DNA of 64,000 bases from the NCBI RefSeq assembly GCF_002021925.1, contig NZ_CP012546.1, positions 1,426,001-1,490,000 on the forward strand, written 5' to 3'. How positions within the stretch are numbered: the stretch's first letter is position 1; each line of letters starts with the position of its first letter. Of the stretch, positions 27,997 through 38,957 are shown in pieces. The position numbers and the translations under genes are program-made. The stretch is from Campylobacter pinnipediorum subsp. pinnipediorum. Its GTDB lineage: Bacteria; Campylobacterota; Campylobacteria; Campylobacterales; Campylobacteraceae. The notes beneath the pieces are model-generated. The model was not told the origin of the DNA and searched no databases. It saw nothing but the letters and a program-made list of their open reading frames with translations.

Positions 27997-28783
27997 GAAC
28001 AATTTTAGCTTCATACTAGCACTAATAGCAATCTTGTTTTCAATACAATTTAGCATTCTTGCAAAAAATACAGTAAAAGATTATGAAAAACTTATGAACA
28101 ATGATTATAATATAGTTATAGTCTCAACAAAAGAGTTAAGCGAAGCGGTTATAAAACCACTTATAAACACATTTTCTTCAATTTCACAAATTAGTTCAGA
28201 TAAGATATTAAATAGGTTGCAAAATGATATTTCAAATAAAAATTTATCAATCCTAAAAAACACACTACCTAAATTTTATAGTCTAAAACTAAACTCCTTG
28301 CCAAGCACAAAATATATGAACGAAATACGCCAAAAACTACTCAAAGTAGATGGCATAAACAAAATAGAAACATTTGCAAAAACTCACAACAAAGTATACA
28401 AAACATTAAAACTCACAAAATCAATAGCATATATATTTATGTTTTTAGTTGCATTTATAGGATTATTACTTATGTCAAAACAGATCCGAATTTGGGTTTA
28501 TGAACATAAAGAAAGGATAGAAATAATGAGTCTTTTTGGTGCAGGTTTTTGGCTAAAAAGCTCTGTTTTATATAAAAGTGCGATATTTTGTGCGATATTT
28601 TCAACATTAATAATATCTTTGATATTTTATTTTTTACCTAATATAAATTTTATAAAAGAAGAGGTAGAACAAATAAGCATAAATATATCAAAAATTTCTT
28701 TATATGACAGCCTAACATTACTAGTTTCAGCATTGGTTTTTAGCTTTTTTGCTGTAAGTGTGGTTATGAAAAAGGCTAAATAA
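27983..28783 (+). CDS. ftsX: Cell division membrane protein FtsX
   Basis: A 266-residue FtsX-type protein. A first membrane span (residues 8-27) is followed by a periplasmic domain to about 145, then three further spans, including AYIFMFLVAFIGLLLMSKQI and LTLLVSALVFSFFAVSVVM. The large periplasmic loop is where the EnvC-like coiled coil docks. It sits between ftsE and the envC-like gene. Confidence 0.9.
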   Translation: MRLLRNNFSFILALIAILFSIQFSILAKNTVKDYEKLMNNDYNIVIVSTKELSEAVIKPLINTFSSISQISSDKILNRLQNDISNKNLSILKNTLPKFYSLKLNSLPSTKYMNEIRQKLLKVDGINKIETFAKTHNKVYKTLKLTKSIAYIFMFLVAFIGLLLMSKQIRIWVYEHKERIEIMSLFGAGFWLKSSVLYKSAIFCAIFSTLIISLIFYFLPNINFIKEEVEQISINISKISLYDSLTLLVSALVFSFFAVSVVMKKAK

Positions 28784-28789
28784 CATAAA

Positions 28790-30001
28790 ATGAAAAAAAT
28801 TCTTATAATACTACTATCCACATTAGTGTTATTTGGAGCTAAAACAAGCACACAAAAAAAAATAGAAACAAACAAAAGCTCGCTTCACTCATCAGAAATT
28901 TTATCGAAACAACTAAACAAAAAGCTTGATGATTTGGCAAAAGATGTGTTAGAGAGTGAAAATAAACTAAAAAATATAGCAAACGATATAACAAAAATAA
29001 AAGATCAAATAAGCAAACTGCAAGACAATGAAACAGAAACAAATAAAGAATTAAATACATTAAGCGAGCAAAACAAAGAACTTATAAAAAATCAAAAAGA
29101 GATAGAGCAGAATATAATAAGAATAATCGCTCAAGATTTTTCTATGGATTTAATGCTAGAAAATGATGGGCTTGATGAAAGCTATGATGCCATAATGTCA
29201 TCAACCATTTTATCAAAACTAAACGATGTTTTGAAAAATAATTTAAAAAAAATGTCAAAAAACTATGAAAAAACCTCAAATCTAATAAAAGAAAAATCAG
29301 ACAAAATAGCAAAAATTCAAAACAGAATAAAAGAGCATAAAGATAAACAAAACGAGCTAATCAGTCTAAGAAATGAACAAAAAAATACAATTAGAAATTT
29401 AAAACGTGATAAAGAAATTTATACAAAAAAACTTCAAAAACTTCAAATCCAGCAAGATGAATTAAGACAAACACTTGAAAAATTAGCTATAGTTGAAAAA
29501 CGAGAAAAAGAAGTAAAAAAAAGCACAAAATCACAAACCCTAAGCTCATCACAAGCAAATGTTTCAAATATAAAACGACTAGGTTCAAGCTATCAAAAAA
29601 CATCAGTAAAAAAATATACCGGTGCAAAAACAATAGCTCCTCTTGATAGCTTTAGTGTAAAACAAAAATTTGGAAACTATGTAGATCCTGTTTATAATAT
29701 AAAAATCTTTAATGAATCGGTTGTTCTTAATTCAACCACGGCAAATGCAAAGGTTAAAACAGTGTTAGATGGCAAGGTCGTATTTGCAAAACAGACACAG
29801 TTACTTGATAAAGTAATAATCATACAACATAGTAATGGTATTCATACAATATATGCTCATTTAAATCAAATAGCACCAACTATAAAAGTTGGCAAAAATG
29901 TAAAAAAAGGATATGTGATAGGAAGAGTTTTAGATGATTTAACATTTGAGGTTACACAAAAAAACTACCACATAGACCCGCTTGAACTTATAAAATCATA
30001 A
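28790..30001 (+). CDS. envC: EnvC-like coiled-coil protein with degenerate LytM (M23) domain
   Basis: A 403-residue secreted protein. A signal peptide covers residues 1-17, a long coiled coil runs from about 20 to 245, and a LytM/M23-like domain fills about 285-403. The usual first zinc motif HxxxD is replaced by NIKIFNESVVLN, while the later YAHLNQI element remains, so peptidase activity is unlikely. In E. coli, EnvC is likewise inactive and switches on amidases under FtsEX control. The gene lies six bases after ftsX, and the amidase gene amiA is at 37563. Confidence 0.88.
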   Translation: MKKILIILLSTLVLFGAKTSTQKKIETNKSSLHSSEILSKQLNKKLDDLAKDVLESENKLKNIANDITKIKDQISKLQDNETETNKELNTLSEQNKELIKNQKEIEQNIIRIIAQDFSMDLMLENDGLDESYDAIMSSTILSKLNDVLKNNLKKMSKNYEKTSNLIKEKSDKIAKIQNRIKEHKDKQNELISLRNEQKNTIRNLKRDKEIYTKKLQKLQIQQDELRQTLEKLAIVEKREKEVKKSTKSQTLSSSQANVSNIKRLGSSYQKTSVKKYTGAKTIAPLDSFSVKQKFGNYVDPVYNIKIFNESVVLNSTTANAKVKTVLDGKVVFAKQTQLLDKVIIIQHSNGIHTIYAHLNQIAPTIKVGKNVKKGYVIGRVLDDLTFEVTQKNYHIDPLELIKS

Positions 30002-30020
30002 CAATATTTAAGAGGCAGCA

Positions 30021-31364
30021 ATGACACTAGAAGAACTTGATTTAAAATATATATGGCACCCATGTTCTCAGATGAAAGATTATGAAGAGTTGCCACCAAT
30101 CATCATCAAAAAAGCAAAAGGCATATACCTATACGACAAAGATAATAAGCCATATATGGATATAGTTAGTTCTTGGTGGTGCAATCTACTTGGGCATTGC
30201 AATGAAACAATAAATAATAATATAAAAACACAATTAGATAAATTAGAACACGTTATATTTGCAAATTTTAGCCACGAAGGAGCCATAGAACTTGCAAAAC
30301 AATTAAGTGAGATTGTTCCCAAAGGGCTTTGTAAATTTAACTTTTCGGATAATGGAAGCTCCGCTGTTGAAAGTGCTTTAAAAATGAGCTTTCAATACCA
30401 CTATCAAACAAACAATCCACAAAAAACAAAGTTTATGTGCCTTGATGGTGGCTATCACGGCGAAACCATAGGGGCTTTATCTGTTGGAGCTATGGATTTA
30501 TACGCTAAAATTTATAAACCAATACTAATAGATAGCATACGCATAAAATCGCCTGATTGTTACAGATGTGAGTTTAATAAAACAAGACAAACTTGCAACA
30601 CCGAGTGCTTTGAATATGTAAAAAAAGAGTTTAAAAAACATGGTAACAACACAGCCGCAATCATAATAGAACCATTGCTTCAAGGAGCGGCTGGTATGAA
30701 GATATATCCAGCTAATTATTTAAAAAAACTTCGTGAAATTTGCGATGAGTATAATGTCTTAATCATAGCAGATGAGATAGCAACTGGATTTGGCAGAACC
30801 GGAAAGATGTTTGCTTTTGAACATGCAGAAGTTAGCCCCGATATAATGGTAATTTCAAAAGGGCTTACTGGCGGATATATGCCAATGTCTATAACTATAA
30901 CCACACAAGGGATTTATGATGCTTTTTATGCGCCTTATAGTGAAGGCAAAGCATTTATGCACTCACATACTTATAGTGGAAACCCTTTGGGATGTGCAGC
31001 TGGCCTTGGTGTATTAAAGGTTATGAAAGATGAAAATATACTACAAACAGCTCAAAAAAATGCAAAATACCTAAGTGAAAATATAAACATAGCACTTAAA
31101 AACCATAAAAATGTTGGAGAAATTAGAAATATAGGTCTTATAAATGCAATTGAGCTTGTGCTTGATAAAGATAAAAAGATAGATTTTGACCCAAAAGATA
31201 GAATTGGCTATCAAATTTACAAAAAAGCCCTTAAAAATGGTCTTTTACTAAGACCATTGGGTAATGTTTTGTATTTTAATCCACCTTTAAATATAACAAA
31301 AGATGAGATAGATAAGGCTATATCTCTTTGTGTAAAAAGTATGGATGAGATTTTAAAAAGTTAA
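30021..31364 (+). CDS. bioA: Adenosylmethionine-8-amino-7-oxononanoate aminotransferase
   Basis: A 447-residue PLP-dependent aminotransferase making 7,8-diaminononanoate in biotin synthesis. It begins with DLKYIWHPCSQMKDYE, the BioA signature; SWWCNLLGH, FMCLDGGYHGETIGALSVG and ADEIATGFGRTGKMFA follow. The PLP lysine is in VISKGLTGGYMP near residue 282. The convergent bioD gene overlaps its stop by four bases. Confidence 0.96.
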   Translation: MTLEELDLKYIWHPCSQMKDYEELPPIIIKKAKGIYLYDKDNKPYMDIVSSWWCNLLGHCNETINNNIKTQLDKLEHVIFANFSHEGAIELAKQLSEIVPKGLCKFNFSDNGSSAVESALKMSFQYHYQTNNPQKTKFMCLDGGYHGETIGALSVGAMDLYAKIYKPILIDSIRIKSPDCYRCEFNKTRQTCNTECFEYVKKEFKKHGNNTAAIIIEPLLQGAAGMKIYPANYLKKLREICDEYNVLIIADEIATGFGRTGKMFAFEHAEVSPDIMVISKGLTGGYMPMSITITTQGIYDAFYAPYSEGKAFMHSHTYSGNPLGCAAGLGVLKVMKDENILQTAQKNAKYLSENINIALKNHKNVGEIRNIGLINAIELVLDKDKKIDFDPKDRIGYQIYKKALKNGLLLRPLGNVLYFNPPLNITKDEIDKAISLCVKSMDEILKS

Positions 31365-32026
31365 ACACTCAAATTAATATTTATATCTGTGTCATTTGGC
31401 TTTATAATTGCTAAAATTTCAACCTTACCTATTTGTTCTATCATGGTTTTATTATCATTACAAATATCACTTGTTTCATCAAAATTATTTAAAACAATGC
31501 CTTTTATTTTTATATCTTGGCTTCTTAAATATTCAATGGTTAAAATAGTTGAGTTTATGCCTCCAAGTCCAGCATCTGCAACTATCAAAATCTCGCAACC
31601 TAGCAAACGAACTATATCTATTTGCATAATTTTTTCATTATCCCATCTAAGCGGACACACGATTCCACCACTACCCTCAATAACCAAAAAATCGCTATCA
31701 TTAGATATTGATTTTATATCTTTTAAAATCTTATCCATTTTTGGTGGATTTTTTTCAAATTTACAAGCAAGATGTGGAGAATATGCTCTTTCATAAGCAA
31801 AAGAATACATATTTTTTTCATCAAATTTTATACCAGAAAACTCCTTAACAAAATGCACATCACCAACTATTAAATTTCCATTTTTATCTTTCATATTTCC
31901 ACTTGCAACAGGTTTAAAATAGCCAACATTTATATTTTTTATACTCATGTTTTTGCATATCAAAGCACTTATATATGTCTTACCAACATCTGTTGAAGTT
32001 CCAGTTATAAAAATAGAATTTTTCAT
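31361..32026 (-). CDS. bioD: Dethiobiotin synthetase
   Basis: A 221-residue ATP-dependent carboxylase closing the ureido ring of dethiobiotin. The P-loop FITGTSTDVGKTYISALI starts at residue 5, YFKPVASG with the substrate lysine follows near 36, and VIEGSGGIVCPL near 112 holds the second motif. It is convergent with bioA, so the two biotin genes are not in one transcript, and divergent from pyrH. Confidence 0.95.
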   Translation of the reverse strand: MKNSIFITGTSTDVGKTYISALICKNMSIKNINVGYFKPVASGNMKDKNGNLIVGDVHFVKEFSGIKFDEKNMYSFAYERAYSPHLACKFEKNPPKMDKILKDIKSISNDSDFLVIEGSGGIVCPLRWDNEKIMQIDIVRLLGCEILIVADAGLGGINSTILTIEYLRSQDIKIKGIVLNNFDETSDICNDNKTMIEQIGKVEILAIIKPNDTDININLSV

Positions 32027-32108
32027 AAAATCACCTTCTTTATAAAATAATACAATATTATACTAAATACTACATATTATTATCTTACTTTAAATGTGTT
32101 TTAGATAA

Positions 32109-32852
<744 letters not shown>

Positions 32853-32866
32853 TTTAAAGGAAGATA

Positions 32867-33082
32867 ATGAGAACAGAACAAATAACAGCAAAAGCACTAA
32901 AACAAGTTGGAGATGATAGATACAAGCTAGCACTTGTTGTATCAAAAAGAGCAGAAGCGATCGCAAATGGAGCTGATGTTTTAGTTGAATTAGGAAATGA
33001 AAAGTTAAAACCAGCAGACATAGCACTTCTTGAAGTGGCTGAAGGTAAAATAGGACTAGATGCCATTGTTGAAAAAAAATAA
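32867..33082 (+). CDS. rpoZ: RNA polymerase omega subunit
   Basis: A 71-residue omega subunit. It starts RTEQITAKALKQVGDDRYKL and contains VVSKRAEAIANGA, the family signature. Omega helps beta-prime assemble. It overlaps the Rel/SpoT start by 23 bases, a close link also seen in other bacteria where rpoZ precedes spoT. Confidence 0.94.
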   Translation: MRTEQITAKALKQVGDDRYKLALVVSKRAEAIANGADVLVELGNEKLKPADIALLEVAEGKIGLDAIVEKK

Positions 33083-35246
33083 TATTTTTTTAGAACAACT
33101 ACTAGATGAGATAGTTGTTTGCAAAAACATACCAGATGCAAAAGAATTACTGTTTTCCTTATGTGAGAAAAATGAAAACATTATAAAAGCAATAGATCTT
33201 TGCATACTAGCACACACTGGACAATATAGAAAAAGTGGAGAACCTTATGCTATACATCCAATTTTAGTTGCTTGTATAGTTGCTTATATGGGTGGTGGCG
33301 AAAGCATGATAATGGCTGCCATACTTCACGATGTAGTAGAAGATACTGTAAAAACACAAGAAGATATAAAAGTTGAGTTTGGGGAAGAGGTTTGCAAACT
33401 AGTTGAGGGTTTAACAAAGATAGTAAACATAAGAGAAGATAAATTAGCAAGCTCGAGTAGCAACGAAAAATTAGCAAATTCGGCGCTAAATTTTAGAAAA
33501 ATGCTTCTTATATCCATTGAAGATGTTAGAGCATTAGTTGTAAAACTATGTGATAGACTTCATAACATGCTAACACTAGACGCACTAAAACCAGAAAAGC
33601 AAAAAAGAATCGCCGAAGAGACAATGATGGTATATGCACCCATAGCACATAGACTCGGGATATCATCTATAAAAAATATACTAGAAGATTTGAGCTTTAA
33701 ATATATACTTCCAGAAGAATACGAAAAAATAGATAAGTATTTAAATGAACACAAGCAACAACTTACATTAAAACTAAATTCATTTCTTGAAAAAATAGGT
33801 CAAATTTTATTAAAAAATGGCTTTATAGATGGAAATTTTGAAATGCAAAAAAGGATAAAGCATTATTACTCCATATATCTTAAAATGCAAAGAAAAGGTT
33901 TTAGCATAGAAGAAGTTTTGGACTTATTAGCTGTTAGAATATTAGTAAAAAATCCACTTGATTGCTATTTGGCACTTGGAAATTTACATATAAATTTCAA
34001 TCCCCTAATATCAAGATTTAAAGACTATATAGCACTTCCAAAACAAAATGGATATCAGACAATTCATACAACAATTTTTGATGATAAAAGCATATTTGAA
34101 GTTCAAATAAGAACATTTGATATGCATAAAACTGCTGAGTTTGGAGTAGCCGCGCATTGGAAATACAAAGGCGGAAGTATGCTAAATCCGAAACTAGACT
34201 GGCTAAACGACATAGGAATGCAAAATGAAGCTGAAAATAACCCAGAAGAATTATATGAATATGCAAAAGATAGTCTTTATACAGAAGATATAGCGGTGTA
34301 TTCTCCAAAAGGTGGTATCTTTACACTTCCAAGGGGCGCAACTGTTCTTGATTATGCTTATGAAGTTCACACAGAAATAGGTCTATATGCCAAAGAAGCA
34401 TTTGTAAATAGAGTAAAAGTTCCGCTTTTAACAGAGCTTAAAAATGGAGATATAGTAAGAATAATAACATCAGATGAGCCAAAATATAGATGTTCTTGGA
34501 TACAAAGTGTTAAAACCGGAAAAGCAAAGGCAACAATCCGTGCATTATGTAATCAAAAATTAAAAGATTTAAACAACACAATAGCCATTGAAATTTTACA
34601 AAGTATTTTTGATGTATCTAGAAAAAAAGTTTTATTGTGGATAGAAAAAGAAAATCTAAGCAAAAAAATCTATAGGATTGCAACAGACTCTATATATCTG
34701 CAAGAAGTTGTAAATTTATTCAAAAAACATATTAAAAAAGATAGACCGTTTATATTAACTCTTGGTGATAAATATAGTGTTAAGAAGCAAAAATTTGAAA
34801 ATATAGTAATTTATTCAAACCACAAAATAACAAATGTAGAGTTTGATTATTGTTGTAATCCAAAAAGGGGCGATGACATAATAGGCTTTAGACAAAATCA
34901 TAATGCAATAGTTCATCATAAACTTTGCGAACGAGCAAATAAATTTATAAGTGATAAAAATGAGATGATTTTTGTAAAATGGACACGAAATGCACCACAT
35001 AGATACAAAATTATACTGAGTTTAGAAAACAGAAAAGGTTCTTTGGCTGAGTTTTTGACATATTTAACAAAATTTGGAATCAATCTAGCGACTATAGGTT
35101 TAAATGAAAGCTCAGGGGTAACAAGCAATATATTCATATTGAGTGTTGAAATATGTGATGGAATAAGTGTTGATATGGTTAAAAAACGACTAAAAGAAAG
35201 ATTTAAAATTATTGATTTTATATCTGAAAATGATGCTTATATTTAA
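33060..35246 (+). CDS. spoT: Bifunctional (p)ppGpp synthetase/hydrolase
   Basis: A 728-residue single Rel/SpoT enzyme. The HD hydrolase domain has HPILVACIVA and LHDVVEDT, the synthetase domain has RIKHYYSIYLKMQRKG and NGYQTIHTTIF, and TGS (near 395-455) and ACT (650-725) domains follow. It makes and breaks the stringent-response alarmone. The ATG at 33060 has an AGGA site and overlaps rpoZ by 23 bases; the first residues (MPLLKKNN) are not conserved, so the exact start is less sure. Confidence 0.94.
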   Translation: MPLLKKNNIFLEQLLDEIVVCKNIPDAKELLFSLCEKNENIIKAIDLCILAHTGQYRKSGEPYAIHPILVACIVAYMGGGESMIMAAILHDVVEDTVKTQEDIKVEFGEEVCKLVEGLTKIVNIREDKLASSSSNEKLANSALNFRKMLLISIEDVRALVVKLCDRLHNMLTLDALKPEKQKRIAEETMMVYAPIAHRLGISSIKNILEDLSFKYILPEEYEKIDKYLNEHKQQLTLKLNSFLEKIGQILLKNGFIDGNFEMQKRIKHYYSIYLKMQRKGFSIEEVLDLLAVRILVKNPLDCYLALGNLHINFNPLISRFKDYIALPKQNGYQTIHTTIFDDKSIFEVQIRTFDMHKTAEFGVAAHWKYKGGSMLNPKLDWLNDIGMQNEAENNPEELYEYAKDSLYTEDIAVYSPKGGIFTLPRGATVLDYAYEVHTEIGLYAKEAFVNRVKVPLLTELKNGDIVRIITSDEPKYRCSWIQSVKTGKAKATIRALCNQKLKDLNNTIAIEILQSIFDVSRKKVLLWIEKENLSKKIYRIATDSIYLQEVVNLFKKHIKKDRPFILTLGDKYSVKKQKFENIVIYSNHKITNVEFDYCCNPKRGDDIIGFRQNHNAIVHHKLCERANKFISDKNEMIFVKWTRNAPHRYKIILSLENRKGSLAEFLTYLTKFGINLATIGLNESSGVTSNIFILSVEICDGISVDMVKKRLKERFKIIDFISENDAYI

Positions 35247-35266
35247 AAATTTATTAGGGAGAAAAA

Positions 35267-36472
35267 GTGATTGATTTAAATAAAATAATGCAAGATATCA
35301 AACGAGGTGTCGCTGAGTTTATAGATGAATCTCGTATTTTTGATTTGATAAAAAATTATTATGAAAAGGGTGAAAATTTTTATATAAAAGCCGGATTTGA
35401 CCCAACAGCGCCTGATTTACACCTAGGACATACTGTAATCTTAAACAAAATGGCTTTATTGCAACAACACGGTGCAATAGTTCAATTTTTAATAGGAGAT
35501 TTCACTGCTCAGATTGGTGACCCAACAGGAAAATCAGCAACAAGAAAAAAGCTAGATAATGAAACGGTTGCAAAAAATGCAAAAACATACGAAGAACAAG
35601 TTTTTAAAATTTTAGACAAAAGTAAAACAGAGGTTATGTTTAACACAAAATGGCTAAATGAACTTGGTGCAGCTGGTATAGTTGAGCTAACAAGTGTGTT
35701 TGCTGTTGCTAGAATGCTAGAAAGAGATGATTTTGAAAAAAGATACAAGTCAGGAAACTCAATATCAATAAGTGAGTTTTTATACCCACTTTTACAAGGA
35801 TATGATAGTGTTGCTATAAAATGCGACATAGAAATGGGAGGAACGGATCAGAAATTTAATCTTTTAATGGGAAGGACTCTTCAAAGAACATACAATATCG
35901 GAAAAGAACAAGCCATAATAATGATGCCACTTCTTGAAGGTCTTGATGGTGTAAACAAAATGAGTAAGAGTCTTGGAAACTACATAGGTGTTACAGAAAA
36001 TGAAAATGATATGTTTGCAAAAGTGCTTAGTATATCAGATGAGCTTATGTGGAGATGGTATGAACTTTTAAGCCAAAAAAGCACAGATGAGATAAACAAT
36101 CTCAAAAAACAGGTTGAAAACGGAGAGTATCATCCTAAAAAAGCAAAAGAGGACTTGGCTTTTGAAATAACAAAAAGATATCACGGCGAAGAAAAAGCAC
36201 AAAAAGCACAAAGTGAATTTAATAGCATACATACAAAAAACGAACTTCCTACAGATATGCCAACTTTTGAGATGAATGGACCAGCTTGGATTGTAGAAGC
36301 TTTAAGCTTTTGTAAACTATCACCTACAAATTCACAAGCAAGAAGAGACTTGGCAGCAAATGCTGTAAGCATAGATCAAATAAAAACAAAAGATGACCAA
36401 CTTAAGCTAGAAAACGGGGAATATGTTCTTCAAGTTGGAAAAAGAAAATTTGCAAAACTTAAGGTAATATAA
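35267..36472 (+). CDS. tyrS: Tyrosyl-tRNA synthetase
   Basis: A 401-residue class I synthetase. The HIGH motif is [10 protein letters not shown] near residue 47 and KMSKS is [13 protein letters not shown] near 230. The C-terminal S4 domain ends the protein. It is the TyrZ-like form with [13 protein letters not shown] in the active site. The start is GTG behind AGGGAG. The nitronate monooxygenase gene begins on the next base after the stop. Confidence 0.96.
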   Translation: MIDLNKIMQDIKRGVAEFIDESRIFDLIKNYYEKGENFYIKAGFDPTAPDLHLGHTVILNKMALLQQHGAIVQFLIGDFTAQIGDPTGKSATRKKLDNETVAKNAKTYEEQVFKILDKSKTEVMFNTKWLNELGAAGIVELTSVFAVARMLERDDFEKRYKSGNSISISEFLYPLLQGYDSVAIKCDIEMGGTDQKFNLLMGRTLQRTYNIGKEQAIIMMPLLEGLDGVNKMSKSLGNYIGVTENENDMFAKVLSISDELMWRWYELLSQKSTDEINNLKKQVENGEYHPKKAKEDLAFEITKRYHGEEKAQKAQSEFNSIHTKNELPTDMPTFEMNGPAWIVEALSFCKLSPTNSQARRDLAANAVSIDQIKTKDDQLKLENGEYVLQVGKRKFAKLKVI

Positions 36473-37570
36473 ATGGAACTAAAATCAGTAAAAATAGGAA
36501 AATACGAAATAAAGCACCCTATCATACAAGGCGGAATGGGTCTTGGTATAAGCTGGGACAGACTTGCTGGAAATGTAAGTCTAAATGGTGGGCTTGGAGT
36601 AATTAGCTCAGTTGGAACTGGGTATTATGAAAATAGAGCACACATAAGCAAAGAACTAAATTCAAAGCCACTAGGTAGTGATAATTTTTACTCTACCAAA
36701 GGATTAAAAGCAGTTATAGACAATGCAAGAAAGATCTGCGGAGACTTGCCTCTTGGTGTAAACATAATGTGTGCTGCAAATGATTATGCTAGAGTTGCAA
36801 AAGATGCATGTGAAGCTGGGATAAACATCATAATATCAGGTGCTGGACTTCCTACAAACCTTCCAGAATTTACTCAAAATTTTAAAGATGTAGCTTTAGT
36901 TCCGATAGTTTCATCAGCAAAAGCTTTAAAAATAATATGCAAGAGATGGACACAAAGATACAATAAACTACCAGATGCAGTTGTCTTAGAAGGACCACTT
37001 AGCGGAGGACATCAAGGCTTTACATACGAACAATGCCTAGATCCAAATTATCAACTTGAAAACTTAGTAAAGCCAGTTCTTGAAGAGATAAAACAATGGG
37101 GTGATTTTCCTTTATTTACCGCTGGTGGTGTATGGGACAATGCAGACATTAAAAAATTTATATCTCTTGGTGCAAGTGGAGTTCAAATGGGAACTAGGTT
37201 TATAGGAACATACGAATGTGACGCTAGCGATGGCTTTAAGGAAGTTTTACTAGCTTCTGAGAAAAAAGACATTGAGCTTTTAAAAAGTCCTGTAGGGTAT
37301 CCTGCAAGAGGCATAAGAACAAATTTAATCGAATTAGTAAGCAAAAATGCAGGTCCAAAAATACAATGTATAAGCAACTGCGTAAGCCCATGTGAAAGAG
37401 GCAAAGAAGCAAAAAAAGTTGGATACTGTATAGCCGATAGGCTATTTGATGCATATAGTGGCAAAAAAGAGAGTGGACTATTTTTTACCGGTGCAAACGG
37501 ATATAGACTAAAAGAGATTATAAGTGTCAAAGAACTTATAAAAAAATTAACAGAAGGTGAAGATGGCTAG
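36473..37570 (+). CDS. Nitronate monooxygenase family flavoprotein
   Basis: A 365-residue FMN-binding TIM-barrel. HPIIQGGMGLGISWDRLAG at the N-terminus, GPLSGGHQGF and LFTAGGVWDNADIKKFISLG are family signatures, and GASGVQMGTRFIGTYECD closes the FMN site. It contains a cysteine-rich segment CISNCVSPCERG near residue 300 typical of the long Campylobacter form. Substrate is unknown; related enzymes detoxify nitroalkanes. It overlaps amiA by eight bases. Confidence 0.9.
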   Translation: MELKSVKIGKYEIKHPIIQGGMGLGISWDRLAGNVSLNGGLGVISSVGTGYYENRAHISKELNSKPLGSDNFYSTKGLKAVIDNARKICGDLPLGVNIMCAANDYARVAKDACEAGINIIISGAGLPTNLPEFTQNFKDVALVPIVSSAKALKIICKRWTQRYNKLPDAVVLEGPLSGGHQGFTYEQCLDPNYQLENLVKPVLEEIKQWGDFPLFTAGGVWDNADIKKFISLGASGVQMGTRFIGTYECDASDGFKEVLLASEKKDIELLKSPVGYPARGIRTNLIELVSKNAGPKIQCISNCVSPCERGKEAKKVGYCIADRLFDAYSGKKESGLFFTGANGYRLKEIISVKELIKKLTEGEDG

Positions 37571-38957
37571 ATTTTTTTTAGTCATTTTAGCTTTTTTTAT
37601 TTGTGCATTTGGTGCTAATACAAATGAAATTTTAAGTAATTTTGATAAGAAATTTAATAGCTCAAGCAAACAAGTCAAGCTACAAATTCACAATCAAATA
37701 AAAGACTTGTATATACAATCATTAATAAAAAATAATAATGAGCTAAAATACCAAACATTATCAAGGCTTATCAAAAGCTCAAAAGCACTAAAGCTAAATT
37801 ACAAAGTATACGAAGATGACTTTAAAAAGATAAAAGGCTCACATAAAGAAGTTAAAAAAGTTGTTGCAAAGCAAAAGCAAAAGCCAATAAGCCAAAATAA
37901 AAAAGAGAGTTTACCTTATTTGCTTAGTGCAACAAAACAAAAAGATGTTTTGGCACTTAAATTTAATAAAAATATAAACCCGGATACAATAAAAACTTTT
38001 TCATTGGTTCAAAAACCATACTATAGAGATGTTTTAGATATCAAAGCTATTTTAAATGGTGGAAGATTGGTTTATAGTAAATTTTTAGTTGATGAGATAC
38101 TTATAGCACAAAACAATAAAACAACCATAAGAATGGTTTTTAGAGATACAAAACCCAATTCTCTAGAAACAAACATAAAAGACAATATGCTATATGTAGG
38201 CATAAAATCAAGCTCATTAAAACAAAGTCAAACTTCAAAACCAAATCAAAAAGTAGCTCCAGCTTCAAAACCAAAAAAACAAAAAATAATAGTAATAGAT
38301 CCAGGTCACGGTGGAAATGACCCCGGTGCAATAAGTGGAAAATTAAAAGAAAAAAATGCAGTTTTGGAAGTAGGAAAAAAACTAGGCAAAGAGCTAGAAA
38401 AAAGGGGATATAAGGTATTTTATACAAGGTCAAAAGATGTTTTTATAAACCTTAGAACAAGAACAAAATTCGCAAATGATAAAGCGGCTGATCTATTTGT
38501 ATCAATACACGCAAATGCTGCTCCAAATGCAAAAAGAGCAAAGGAAATGAGAGGTATAGAGACATTTTTCTTATCTCCGGCAAGGTCTGAAAGAAGCAAA
38601 AATGCAGCAGCTTTGGAAAATAAATCTGACTTGGATGAGATGAATTATTTTTCAAAAGAGACATTTTTAAACTTTTTAAACCGTGAGAAAATAATATCAT
38701 CAAACAAACTAGGCATAGATATGCAATCTCAAATTTTAAAAAGCATAAAAAGCAAAAAATACAAAGTAGTAGATGGCGGAGTAAGAGAAGCTCCATTTTG
38801 GGTGCTAGTTGGTGCTTTAATGCCAGCTGTATTGATAGAAATAGGATATATAACACATCCTGAAGAAGGAAAGTTATTATTTAATAATCACTACCAAAAT
38901 GCATTAGCAACTGGTATAGCAAACGGTGTAGATGCATACTTTATAAAAAATCAATGA
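37563..38957 (+). CDS. amiA: N-acetylmuramoyl-L-alanine amidase (AmiA/AmiC type)
   Basis: A 464-residue secreted zinc amidase that frees stem peptides from peptidoglycan at division. A signal peptide covers residues 1-18, an AMIN-like beta domain lies at about 110-225, and the Amidase_3 domain begins at VIDPGHGGNDPGA. Zinc ligands are that His, the Glu in NAVLEVGKKL and the His in SIHANA; the final catalytic Glu is in VLIEIGYITH. I choose ATG 37563 over an upstream GTG because the signal peptide starts there. It overlaps mnmC by ATGA. Confidence 0.94.
   Translation: MARFFLVILAFFICAFGANTNEILSNFDKKFNSSSKQVKLQIHNQIKDLYIQSLIKNNNELKYQTLSRLIKSSKALKLNYKVYEDDFKKIKGSHKEVKKVVAKQKQKPISQNKKESLPYLLSATKQKDVLALKFNKNINPDTIKTFSLVQKPYYRDVLDIKAILNGGRLVYSKFLVDEILIAQNNKTTIRMVFRDTKPNSLETNIKDNMLYVGIKSSSLKQSQTSKPNQKVAPASKPKKQKIIVIDPGHGGNDPGAISGKLKEKNAVLEVGKKLGKELEKRGYKVFYTRSKDVFINLRTRTKFANDKAADLFVSIHANAAPNAKRAKEMRGIETFFLSPARSERSKNAAALENKSDLDEMNYFSKETFLNFLNREKIISSNKLGIDMQSQILKSIKSKKYKVVDGGVREAPFWVLVGALMPAVLIEIGYITHPEEGKLLFNNHYQNALATGIANGVDAYFIKNQ

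Noticed and set aside
33250-33517. Overlapping minus-strand ORFs inside spoT
   Set aside because: They are antisense shadows of the HD domain coding region.
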